The position numbers and the translations under genes were made by a program. The notes under the pieces are model-generated. The model saw only the letters and a list, made by a program, of their open reading frames with translations, was not told where the DNA came from and made no database searches. Of a stretch of 23,129 nucleotides of DNA, positions 9,045-17,769 are shown in pieces; position 1 is the stretch's first letter; each line of letters opens with the position of its first letter. The DNA comes from Phallusia fumigata (taxonomy: Eukaryota; Chordata; Ascidiacea; Phlebobranchia; Ascidiidae): the NCBI GenBank assembly GCA_008931825.1, contig QXVZ01022251.1:1-23129 (forward strand), read 5' to 3'.

Positions 9045-9745
9045 TTGCATACGCGAGCATTGTAAACACAAGCCATGCGCATACCTTCAACATTTTCCAA
9101 GCAAACTAATCAATTCTGTTTTTTTTTACACATTAACATTTAAGCATTGCTATGAGGAAATGGTGTCGATTGTTAATTTTAACTTTGACACTACTTGATC
9201 TACTTCTGTTTTGGAGACGTCTAGAACAAGAAAAAACATATTTGAATGTGTAACATTGTTGCTTACAAGGCATGATTCTCTTATTATAAGTGACATCAAA
9301 AATTTAGGCACAAATTTTGTTGATGCTGTTTGTTCTTTTCACTTTTGAACATGGCACACAGCTATATTGCCCGCTTGAGCAATGTTACAAATAATGTTGA
9401 CAAGTAATGTTTACAAAGAGTGCCTTGTCCAGTTCGAATTGTTTGGATATTTTAAACTTTTTGGAATTTACCATCAATCCAGGGTATAAGTCTTGTTGGC
9501 TTAAGATAGCTTTGGTAACATAAATGTATGTTTCTAACAATGTATGTTGGAAATTGCGATTGCAAGCTCCTCGATATAGGTTTTTGGTGTCAAAAATCTT
9601 GCCTGGTTAGCAAAGCCTGTATGTTAACAGGCATCAATACCCCAATACAGCTTTCTCCTCCGAGCGGAGACTCAAATATTCAGGACAGTACCGCCTAAGC
9701 AAAGTGTTTTTGATTGGCATTATTTCAGACCTTTTACAAACCAGT
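9045..9745 (-). repeat. Tandem unit A (decayed copy of the ShK-exon region)
   Basis: This matches unit B (about 9897-10801) along its length. Shared landmarks are GCGAGCATTGT (9053, 9906), TAATGTTTACAAAGAGTG (9402, 10247) and CTGGTTAGCAAAGCCTG (9603, 10672). The changing offset (853 to 1069) shows many indels, so the duplication is old. It contains the decayed ShK exon 9603-9694 and, near 9266, a remnant resembling the upstream microexon and its donor. Confidence 0.7.
9603..9694 (-). pseudogene. Decayed ShK exon copy
   Basis: It has exactly the same length (92 bases) as the functional ShK exon 10672-10763 and aligns end to end. In the same frame it keeps CPEYL and the final RLC-stop. It has lost several of the disulfide cysteines, has an in-frame TGA at the Trp position of the intact copy, and has a GC instead of a GT at the donor. 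It therefore looks like a non-functional duplicate exon. Confidence 0.75.
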
Positions 9746-9786
9746 GCTTAAATAACTACATTATAATTAACTTTTTGTTTTTTAAG

Positions 9787-9845
9787 ATGGATGAAAATAC
9801 TACATTCCCTATTCCGTGTAAAAGACATTCAAAGCATTCTACTCG
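9787..9845 (+). other. Splice-bounded 59-base open segment, probably chance
   Basis: It lies between TTTTTGTTTTTTAAG and CG/GTAAGT and reads MDENTTFPIPCKRHSKHST. The splice sites are good but no partner exon on the + strand was found, and the surroundings belong to a - strand gene. Confidence 0.15.
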
Positions 9846-9896
9846 GTAAGTCAGTTTTTGCACACTCAAATAATTTCTGCTATTTCTTGTTTTTTC

Positions 9897-10801
9897 CTTG
9901 CCCAAGCGAGCATTGTGAACACAAACCACTTACAAAAATGGCCGCAGTCTTTTACAAACTAAATCGATGCTACTGGTTTTCTACACATTAATATTTGACG
10001 CTGTTTTGTAAGGAACAATAATAGTTGATAGTCTTTTTTGCTAGTTGATCCACTTTTGTTTTGGGGAAGTCTAAAACAAAAAAATGTATTTGAATGTGGA
10101 AAGTTGTTGCTTACAGACATCACCTGATTGTACAAAAATGATGACTTTGTTGACATAAGAAACAGTAAAAATTTAAGGATGATATTTGTTGTTAATGGCA
10201 ATTGTTGTTTCATTTTAATGCACGACTAGCAATATATTGCCTTGTACAGTAATGTTTACAAAGAGTGTGAAGTAGAATTGGTGACTTTAACTTGGCTCTG
10301 TCCATTGAAATAGAATCTGCTTGGTTAACACACACAACCCAACTTGGTTTAAAGTTTAAGCCTTCAATTTTGATCATAGTGAATGTAAAACAGTTGGTAG
10401 TCTACCACTGCAACATAATTTGTGCCTGGTTAATATATCGTGTATTGGGACAACCCATATTACAAAACAGTTTTAGTTCTCTTAGTTTCACTGGCTAAAT
10501 TAGTAATAAATTTGATCGGAAAATGTTTTTCACTGCCGAAAGTTACCAGCAATTCTGTAGTGTAAAGCTTGGTTGCCTAAAGTAGCTATGAAGCATATGT
10601 ACGTTTCAGACACTAAATATTGCCATTGTATGTTATTCTTTGATATGCCATCTTAGTTTCAAAAATCTTACCTGGTTAGCAAAGCCTGCATGTGAATGGG
10701 CACCAATATGCCAATACGTCTTGATAAGTGGAGCAACGATGCAAATAGTCTGGACAGGAGTTGCTGTGAAGTAAAGGTTTTTGATTAGCACCATTTTAGA
10801 C
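9897..10801 (-). repeat. Tandem unit B (contains the intact ShK exon)
   Basis: The partner of unit A. It ends at the assembly gap, so its true right boundary is unknown. It carries the terminal ShK exon of the astacin gene and, near 10111, a second remnant of the microexon donor. Confidence 0.7.
10672..10763 (-). CDS. Astacin gene exon 11: rest of ShK domain and stop
   Basis: After TTTACTTCACAG this exon adds five cysteines with spacing Cys-x6-Cys-x10-Cys-x3-Cys-x2-Cys and stops at TAA (10676-10678). With the microexon it makes a complete six-Cys ShK domain, a module common at the C terminus of invertebrate astacins. A perfect donor CAG/GTAAGA lies three bases after the stop codon, so the 3' UTR is probably spliced or the stop is recent. 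Confidence 0.85.
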
Positions 10802-13800
10802 CTTTTGCNNNNNNNNNNNNNNNNNNNNNNNNNNNNNNNNNNNNNNNNNNNNNNNNNNNNNNNNNNNNNNNNNNNNNNNNNNNNNNNNNNNNNNNNNNNN
10901 NNNNNNNNNNNNNNNNNNNNNNNNNNNNNNNNNNNNNNNNNNNNNNNNNNNNNNNNNNNNNNNNNNNNNNNNNNNNNNNNNNNNNNNNNNNNNNNNNNNN
11001 NNNNNNNNNNNNNNNNNNNNNNNNNNNNNNNNNNNNNNNNNNNNNNNNNNNNNNNNNNNNNNNNNNNNNNNNNNNNNNNNNNNNNNNNNNNNNNNNNNNN
11101 NNNNNNNNNNNNNGGGGGGGGGGGGAAACAAAAAAACATGTGTCACTTTTTAATTTTAACAAATATTCAAAGCATAAATAAAATATTTAACTTACAGCCG
11201 GTCACTGCAGTTCATCTCTGTGAACAAAATAAACTTAGAAATAAAAAAAATAAGTTATTTTTTACAACTTATAATTATGGCATGTTCTCTCTCGTTTTAT
11301 TTTGGATTGCCAAATGGCAGGGCTTGTTTGCTTGTAGTCTACACAAATAACTTGGTGATTTTAAATGCTTTGTTACCAACGTGAAAAGCTTGTTGTAGAA
11401 TAATGTATACTTCTGTGTTGTATTGTGCAAGGCATACCGCTCTGCACTTTGAAATAATTATTGAGAACTTGATTGTAAACGTACCCGGGCAACTATACTT
11501 TTTGTTGACTTGAAAAACATCCTCGGTGGAAAACCCTGCTCGTTGGGCCACTACCGGTTTACTCGTGCTGCAAAGAAAACCAAAACCCTAAAATCTAGTG
11601 TGGCACATTGATATACATAAAAACACATTGCCACCCAAGGCACAATGTTCGAAACAACATGCAATGAACTTACGCTTTATTTATGATGGTGGGTTCATTT
11701 TGATTCACTGCCCCTGCATAACCATCGTATTGCATGACTGAATCAATGTCATATGAAGAACTGAAGGAGTCCCATGTATCGGGTGGTTGTTTGGCAAAGT
11801 TTTGATCTGAGGTTAAAAAAATAGCAAAGACTATTCGTGGAATTCACCAAACTAAAATTAAGTTCTGCATCCCAGCAAACAGGGCGGCTGACGGCAAAGT
11901 TAAATCGGATTTAACTTTGCCGTCAGCCGGTTCAAACGAGAAAATCACGCCGTCGTCGCATGACGCCGGCTGGTGTGAATACCCCGCGGCTTGCGGCGAG
12001 ATCAAAAAACGCATCGCCACCGTTAAGGCCGATTCACACCAGATGCGTCTACCGGTATGCAGTACGGTTTTTTGATCTCGCGGCAAGCAGCGGAGCACTT
12101 ACACCAGCCGGGACCAAAGTTTATCCATCAGACACAGCCAAAGTGTTTTACGTTCGTTTGATAGACTTTGGTCCCGGCTGGTGTAAGTGCCCCGCTGCAT
12201 CAAAAAACCGTACCGCAAGCCGTTAAACGCTTCTGGTGTGAATCCCCCTTTAGACTTTTAGCTGTTAGCTGAGCTGTTTTATGTCCCGCACGTTATCTTT
12301 TTGTTGGTCGTTGTCAGGAATTTGTTTGCAGATAAATACAAAAACACTTACTGTCTCGTGGGACGTTATTCCACTGTATTTCGATGTAGTCGTCACGGTC
12401 CGGCCTCGAATGTTCGTGCCAGAATCCCAGTGCGTGCATAATCTCGTGAATCACAGCTCCTTTACCATCTGCACATCTCGAGCTGAGATTGATCTGGAAT
12501 TCAAAGTATGTGAATTCAATAAACAACAAATTACAGTTAAGATACACTCAAAGGTTTTTAGTAATGTCTGCCTGGCTACTGCTTTGGCTTTGTGTATTCC
12601 ACCTATATAAATCGTAAAGAGTTTGTGATATCCTTGTTTTCTTAATGTTTCTTGCGTCGTGGATCGTTGGAGTTTGTTTAGTCGATCTTGTACGTTCTGT
12701 ACAATGTTGCTCACTAGCGCCTCTAGTGGTCTGACGTAGGGTTCAAGGTCAACGTCTAATGCTTGATCCTCGCTGGTCGTCTGAAGTCCGTAGCTAACTG
12801 TATCGATTGCTGGGCAACGCCTGAATGCCTTATGCTCACAATGAGTCCACCGTCACAGGCGTCGATTTTTAAGCAAATTTTTTTTCATGTGGGCTGGCGC
12901 AATGCTGTCTGACACGTGATAAAATTACACAACGTACGACTGTTGGTTCGTGGCGTTATTATACTTTCTGTTATCGCTAATATTATTGGTGAATATAGCA
13001 CATGAGATGCGCGAAATGACACTTTCTTCTGCATTGTTTAACGAACGAAAAAAAATTGTGTCGCTCGCCTCGCACGTGAAGAAGTCTTCAGAAAATCCTC
13101 GTGTCGGCGCAAACAACATATGTTCTCAAAGCAAGGATATAACAACGATTCCATGAAATTTGTGGGATGACAGCATAGACTTTTTATAATGCCTGCCACC
13201 ANAACTTACGCTTTATTTATGATGGTGGGTTCATTTTGATTCACTGCCCCTGCATAACCATCGTATTGCATGACTGAATCAATGTCATATGAAGAACTGA
13301 AGGAGTCCCATGTATCGGGTGGTTGTTTGGCAAAGTTTTGATCTGAGGTTAAAAAAATAGCAAAGACTATTCGTGGAATTCACCAAACTAAAATTAAGTT
13401 CTGCATCCCAGCAAACAGGGCGGCTGACGGCAAAGTTAAATCGGATTTAACTTTGCCGTCAGCCGGTTCAAACGAGAAAATCACGCCGTCGTCGCATGAC
13501 GCCGGCTGGTGTGAATACCCCGCGGCTTGCGGCGAGATCAAAAACCGCATCGCCACCGTTAAGGCCGATTCACACCAGATGCGTCTACCGGTATGCAGTA
13601 CGGTTTTTTNCATGACGCCGGCTGGTGTGAATCCCCCGCGGCTTGCGGCGAGATCAAAAACCGCATCGCCACCGTTAAGGCCGATTCACACCAGATGCGT
13701 CTACCGGTATGCAGTACGGTTTTTTGATCTCGCGGCAAGCAGCGGAGCACTTACACCAGCCGGGACCAAAGTTTATCCATCAGACACAGCCAAAGTGTTT

Positions 13801-16800
13801 TACGTTCGTTTGATAGACTTTGGTCCCGGCTGGTGTAAGTGCCCCGCTGCATCAAAAAACCGTACCGCAAGCCGTTAAACGCTTCTGGTGTGAATCCCCC
13901 TTTAGACTTTTAGCTGTTAGCTGAGCTGTTTTATGTCCCGCACGTTATCTTTTTGTTGGTCGTTGTCAGGAATTTGTTTGCAGATAAATACAAAAACACT
14001 TACTGTCTCGTGGGACGTTATTCCACTGTATTTCGATGTAGTCGTCACGGTCCGGCCTCGAATGTTCGTGCCAGAATCCCAGTGCGTGCATAATCTCGTG
14101 AATCACAGCTCCTTTACCATCTGCACATCTCGAGCTGAGATTGATCTGGAATTCAAAGTATGTGAATCAATGAACAACAAATTACAGTTAAGATACACTC
14201 AAAGGTTTTCAGTTAAGATACACTCAAAGGTTTTAATGTCTGCCTGGCTACTGCTTTGGCTTTGTGTATTCCACCTATTAAAATCGTAAAGAGTTTGTGA
14301 TATCCTTGTTTTCTTAATGTTTCTTGCGTCGTGGATCGTTGGAGTTTGTTTGGTCGATCTTGTACGTTCTGTACAATGTTGCTCACTAGCACCTCTCAGC
14401 GTTTGCTATTGATTAGTGGTCGGACATAGGGTTCAAGGTCAACGTCTAATGCTTGATCCTCGCTGGTCGTCTGAAGTCCGTAGCTAACTGTATCGATTGC
14501 TGAGCGAAGTTTCAGCTGTTTTTTTGTAGTTTGGTGCGTTTGTTTGTTGGAAAGGAACAACGCCCGAATGCGTTATGCTCACAATGAGTCCACCGTCAAG
14601 CTCCCTGCCTCATTGCAGTTCCGTTGGATAACTTATTGTTTGATTTTTGTCATGTGTGAAAACACCAGGACACGGATTCTTCGACTAAATGACTTTGGGT
14701 TCAAGATTGGAATCATAAAACTTGCTAACTCCCTACGCAGCTCATCTCAAACTGGTAAAATTTAGGGGAACTTCTGCATTTAAAAAAACATTTAAAAATT
14801 TTAAGTGTTGATTAACCTGCTTTATTACATTTTTGCCTGTTTGTAAAATAAAGGGACCTATTGGTAATATGTTGACTTAAGCCTAAAGTTACCACTTGCA
14901 TGCCGCCCCTCTTGCCGACACTGGACGAGCACTCGGTGTTGGAGTATTTGAAATTCACGTAGTCTCTTTCCTGCTCTCGCCCCACGAAACGAATGCACGT
15001 TTTGTCGTGTACATCAGCAATTGCCGAGTCTATGTAACCGTCAAGAGTTGAACCTAAAAATCAGGATCAATTCAGAATGTGGCTTGGGGTCGAGTAGCGA
15101 TGTATGTTGTAGACTGTTGTTGGTTAATAGGCAGGTAAACTTGCTTTTTTGAGCATCACCAGGTAAGAATTAGATTTTAAAGTACGGAAAGTAGACTTTC
15201 TTGATATTGTTGCTGTTTATGGTGCATCCCCACTTCTACGAAATATTCCCTACTAAATACGCGACATGTAACTTTGCGCCGCTTTTCCGAGTGATTCTTG
15301 ATGACGCAAGTACTGGCTTGTATCTTCCTATTGTAAATACCCCATGATCGTCATTAAACACATACTTTGTGTACCTAAACTGTTGCTGTCGACAACGTAA
15401 GGTATTTTCACTTCATTCCCATCCTTGGGCCATTGATAGAGGCTGGATTTATAAGCGTCTCGTTTGCTTCGTTCTTGTCCGTTTTCATCGTAGTTTGCTC
15501 CATAGACATCTAAAATCGTTTCGAGGTCTTCCTCCCCTGTGTTGTAACAAGTATTTGTATATCCGACTCATTCGTGGTATTGAGCCACTACCAATCCGAA
15601 GTTGTACTATTAATTGCTGTTAGTCTTAGTGTGAGGTCGACTTTTCTGACAAATATGATTTGACACCGACATTTCCAAGTGGAGTTGTCTAAAACAACGA
15701 GAAAAATAAAGTAGAAACATGACAACGTCAATGCCATTCCTAAGTGCTGGAATCATTATACGGTACTTATTATTCAGCCCTGTCGATTTTTAAGTAAATT
15801 CGTATTTTTAAGTAAATTCGCTAGTTTCTGTGATCTTCGTACAAACTAAAACTTTTGTTTGTAAAATCACAAAACGTTTTAAGTCAGTAGCAAACAACGC
15901 CAATTCTCAGATACCAATCCTGACTTGATTTAGCCGCGTCCTAATCAGTCAAACTTGTTGCCTATATTGCGTAGTCTTACCGTGTACAATGATGTCGCTT
16001 TCGAACAACCCTTCTGTTGAACACTTGCTACAGTCTGGGCAACCCCGTTCATCCTTCGCATAACCGACAGGACAGTTCTTTAAACATTCCAATGAGCTCG
16101 GGCATTCCTCAGCCTCAGTTCCTGTTACGTTTCCTGCGTACGGTGCATTTATTTATAGAGAGAAAAACTCCAAGCGAGGGTGTAAATTATAATGAACCTG
16201 TTACAATTTCAGCAAGGCCGTTTATCGATTTTAGCTTTTTCGTGCCAAACGGGCTTTAAAACTGACATAAATGCATTGTTTAAACCGGAGGCAACTTCAG
16301 CTGAAGGAATACCGTGGGTGTAAAAAATCAAATACATTTTTTCCATATATATCTAAAGCTGTTACATCTTGTCAGCACAGCGTTGCCTATCGAGACTTGT
16401 CCAATTTTTTTNCTCAGTTCCTGTTACGTTCCCTGCGTACGGTGCATTTATTTATAGAGAGAAAAACTCCAAGCGAGGGTGTAAATTATAATGAACCTGT
16501 TACAATTTCAGCAAGGCCGTTTATCGATTTTAGCTTTTTCGTGCCAAACGGGCTTTAAAACTGACATAAATGCATTGTTTAAACCGGAGGCAACTTCAGC
16601 TGAAGGAATACCGTGGGTGTAAAAAATCAAATACATTTTTTCCATATATATCGAAAGCTGTTACATCTTGTCAGCACAGCGTTGCCTATCGAGACTTGTC
16701 CAATTTTTTTTCGTTTTTTAAAACGAATTTCGCTATAAATGACCCCGACAACCAATGAAATCAAAGTACCTGAAATGATTTCCAGTAGTTCTATTTCCAT

Positions 16801-17724
16801 ATCATGCAGATTAGGCTCTGTTGGAATAAAACTAAATATGTTAGCTTTAAATAACATGCAGATACTTTTAATCGATTGAATACTTTTTTGAAATTTTACG
16901 CCATTAAATATGATTTAACTATTCCGATGCCACGCTTATCTCCGCACGACCCAACGTACAACCTAGAAGCAGTGTTTCATAACGGAACGGAACGAAATAA
17001 ATAAATTTTGATCCGATTACCGGAACGAAATAACGAAATAAAAAAAATAAAAATACGGGAACGGAACGAAATACCGGTATTTTTTATTCCGGTATTTCGG
17101 TCTCGACATATAAACCTATTGAGTTGCTTGAAATTGAAATCGTGTTTGATACCAAACATTATCCTTGTGTTTATTTTATCCCAAATGCTCCGATAATATT
17201 TGTCTGGAGTCATCTGTTCGACCATAAATGTTAAATGTTGACGTAATAACCACCAAACAACAACCTTTTCGTGTTGCAACTTGCTTACTTTGTTCGGTTG
17301 AATGTTTGTTTACACTGCAGTTAATTAGATTTGACAAGAAACACTGAACGAAATACCGAAAAAATACCGTTATAATTTTGTTTCGGTCAGACCGGAACGA
17401 AATAAAAATATCGGTACCGGAACGAAATACCGAAATAAATAAATTGCCCAGACCGAATAACGTTATTTCTTTAAAGTCCGTTCCGGTATGAAACACTGCC
17501 TAGAAGACATTTTTAGGCAGTATTGTTATCAATCACTTACCAGTTCCGTCATCTTTTTCGGTTATGTTGAGGTCTATATTTCCATGGCTGTAAATAAAAT
17601 TATTATAACACCGCCATTTTTAATGCATACTGGACAAACAAAACAAAGGTTCTCACCATATGTTGATAAACACGCCAACAAAAAGCAAAACCTCCATACC
17701 ATAGCTTAAGATTAAAGTTGCCAT
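10676..17724 (-). CDS. Secreted astacin metalloprotease with antistasin-like propeptide domain and C-terminal ShK domain
   Basis: Eleven exons give 1095 coding bases (364 residues) with every splice phase matching. Order in the protein: signal peptide (1-22), acidic linker, six-Cys antistasin-like domain (Cys61, 67, 71, 82, 85, 88), pro-segment with GLFESDI (92-98; the Asp should chelate the zinc as in other astacin zymogens), furin site RSKR (124-127), protease (128-328) with HEIMHALGFWHEH (225-237), Met-turn SVMQY (279-283) and the four conserved cysteines (175, 197, 216, 327), then an ShK domain (332-364) with all six cysteines. It should be a secreted zinc endopeptidase activated by propeptide cleavage. 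In known proteins antistasin domains inhibit serine proteases, so the propeptide could restrain or sense trypsin-like enzymes such as those encoded next door (inference). Two catalytic exons are present twice through contig overlap. Confidence 0.9.
10809..11113. other. Assembly gap of 305 n
   Basis: Unknown sequence, followed by twelve G (11114-11125), a typical low-quality read end. It lies in the intron between exons 10 and 11 of the astacin gene, so the coding frame is not affected unless a further exon is hidden there. Confidence 0.95.
11196..11217 (-). CDS. Astacin gene exon 10: 22-base microexon
   Basis: Bounded by TTGTTCACAG and CT/GTAAGT. In phase it adds EMNCSDR, which supplies the first Cys and the Cys-x-Asp start of the ShK domain completed by exon 11. 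Without it the ShK domain would have only five cysteines, which argues that this very short exon is real. Confidence 0.75.
11485..11567 (-). CDS. Astacin gene exon 9: end of protease domain
   Basis: An 83-base exon between TTCTTTGCAG and CCCGG/GTACGT, encoding QRAGFSTEDVFQVNKKYSCP, the usual C-terminal helix and last conserved Cys of the astacin domain. Confidence 0.85.
11674..11806 (-). CDS. Second copy of astacin exon 8 (contig overlap)
   Basis: Identical to 13210-13342 and flanked by the same intron sequence. This copy is contiguous with exon 9, so a collapsed assembly would join exon 7 and 8 of one copy to exons 6 and 9 on the two sides. Confidence 0.85.
11886..12246. repeat. Nested palindromic repeat element in an astacin intron, copy 1
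   Basis: It contains a perfect 21-bp palindrome around one base (11886-11928), a 31-bp inverted repeat with one mismatch (12095-12125 / 12160-12190), and several TTCACACCAG / CTGGTGTGAA motifs in both orientations. It is clearly richer in GC and CpG than its surroundings and has no coding potential. It is probably a non-autonomous DNA element; the exact ends and target duplication were not found. Confidence 0.7.
12352..12493 (-). CDS. Second copy of astacin exon 7 (contig overlap)
   Basis: Identical to 14004-14145, with the same splice sites. Only one copy can be used in a single transcript that keeps the protease fold. The neighbouring single-n join makes an unmerged haplotype copy the simplest explanation. 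Confidence 0.85.
12858..13201. other. Unplaced contig tail before n13202
   Basis: About 340 bases that follow copy 1 but not copy 2 of the duplicate. No exon is recognised. It may be an allele-specific insertion or a chimeric contig end. Confidence 0.4.
13210..13342 (-). CDS. Astacin gene exon 8: Met-turn
   Basis: A 133-base exon reading DTWDSFSSSYDIDSVMQYDG and onward. The Met-turn is SVMQY; most astacins have His where this has Gln. Phases 1 in and 2 out. An identical copy is at 11674-11806. Confidence 0.85.
13422..13898. repeat. Nested palindromic repeat element, copy 2 (with contig join inside)
   Basis: The same element as 11886-12246, interrupted at n13610. After the n, 13611-13724 repeats 13496-13609, so its extra length is a join artefact. 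Confidence 0.7.
14004..14145 (-). CDS. Astacin gene exon 7: zinc-binding helix
   Basis: A 142-base exon with the complete signature HEIMHALGFWHEH followed by SRPDRDDYIEI. It has three zinc-ligand histidines and the catalytic glutamate. This copy is adjacent to exon 6 and is taken as the copy in the gene. The exon at 12352-12493 is identical in sequence. Confidence 0.9.
14893..15053 (-). CDS. Astacin gene exon 6: N-terminal half of protease
   Basis: A 161-base exon encoding GYIDSAIADVHDKTCIRF and TECSSSVGKRGGMQV, matching the astacin core up to the beta strand before the zinc helix. It has the first two conserved cysteines. The donor GTG/GTAACT gives phase 0 and places Gln-Val directly before INLSS of exon 7, as in other astacins. 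Confidence 0.9.
15375..15536 (-). CDS. Astacin gene exon 5: pro-segment, furin site, protease N terminus
   Basis: A 162-base exon. It carries the pro-segment (EEDLETILDVYGANYDENG), the furin-type site RSKR followed by D, and the usual astacin N-terminal pattern YQWPKDGNEVKIPYVV. The donor G/GTACAC leaves phase 1. Confidence 0.85.
15981..16121 (-). CDS. Astacin gene exon 4: antistasin-like domain and start of pro-segment
   Basis: A 141-base exon between CGTAACAG and CAC/G/GTAAGAC. It encodes CPSSLEC, LKNC, PVGYAKDERGC, PDC and SKC, the six-Cys spacing and Gly-Tyr/Asp-x-x-Gly-Cys pattern of antistasin domains, followed directly by GLFESDIIVH. Phases 1 in and 1 out. Its first eight bases and acceptor recur at 16413 because of the contig overlap. 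Confidence 0.85.
16114..16411. repeat. Direct duplicate around n16412, first copy (partner 16413-16710)
   Basis: 298 bases are repeated almost exactly on both sides of the single n; visible differences are single substitutions. This is the overlap of two unmerged contigs in the intron between exons 3 and 4 of the astacin gene. Confidence 0.85.
16770..16817 (-). CDS. Astacin gene exon 3: linker
   Basis: A 48-base exon between TTCCAACAG and TTTCAG/GTACTT, reading EPNLHDMEIELLEIIS. The paralogous exon 21026-21073 has the same length and reads PNLHAMEIAHLDIIS, so the frame is conserved. Confidence 0.8.
16970..17498. mobile_element. Non-autonomous hAT-type element (529 bp) in an astacin intron
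   Basis: The ends CAGTGTTTCATA and TATGAAACACTG are inverted repeats, extending to 22 bp with one mismatch. The 8-bp duplication CCTAGAAG is present on both sides (16962-16969, 17499-17506). The interior has many GGAACGAAATA(C)CG units near both ends in inverted orientation and no transposase frame. It lies between exons 2 and 3. Confidence 0.9.
17541..17587 (-). CDS. Astacin gene exon 2: acidic linker
   Basis: A 47-base exon between TTATTTACAG and CTG/GTAAGTG, reading HGNIDLNITEKDDGT. It enters in phase 2 and leaves in phase 1. A shorter, damaged homologue is at 21322-21362. Confidence 0.75.
17657..17724 (-). CDS. Astacin gene exon 1: signal peptide
   Basis: ATG at 17724; the peptide MATLILSYGMEVLLFVGVF is hydrophobic. 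The donor is ATATG/GTGAGA, phase 2. A TATA box lies 46 bases upstream and the paralogue at 21575 has an exon of identical length, both of which support this start. Confidence 0.8.
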
Positions 17725-17769
17725 TTTGACAGTTCAGTTCATGTGTGGTCGTTATTGTAACGTTATGCC

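Larger units (their letters stand above)
11667..12857. repeat. Large direct duplicate, copy 1 (partner 13203-14597)
   Basis: Nearly identical to 13203-14597, including exons 7 and 8, introns and the palindromic element. Differences are a few substitutions and indels, e.g. an extra 18 bases at about 14398 in the partner. Homology ends at CCACCGTCA (12857 / 14597). Confidence 0.85.

Noticed and set aside
12950-13156. Open + frame with a hydrophobic start (LLYFLLSLILLVNIA)
   Set aside because: It begins with GTG rather than ATG and lies in an unplaced contig tail; no splice partner.
15689-15737. Possible signal-peptide start MALTLSCFYFIFLVVL on the - strand
   Set aside because: The antistasin exon 15981-16121 and exon 15375-15536 join in phase, and a better signal peptide with TATA box exists at 17724.
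16627-16857. Membrane-like frame with LEIISGTLISLVVGVIYSE
   Set aside because: Only the part up to IIS is exon 3 of the astacin gene; the hydrophobic rest is intron read-through past a GTACTT donor.
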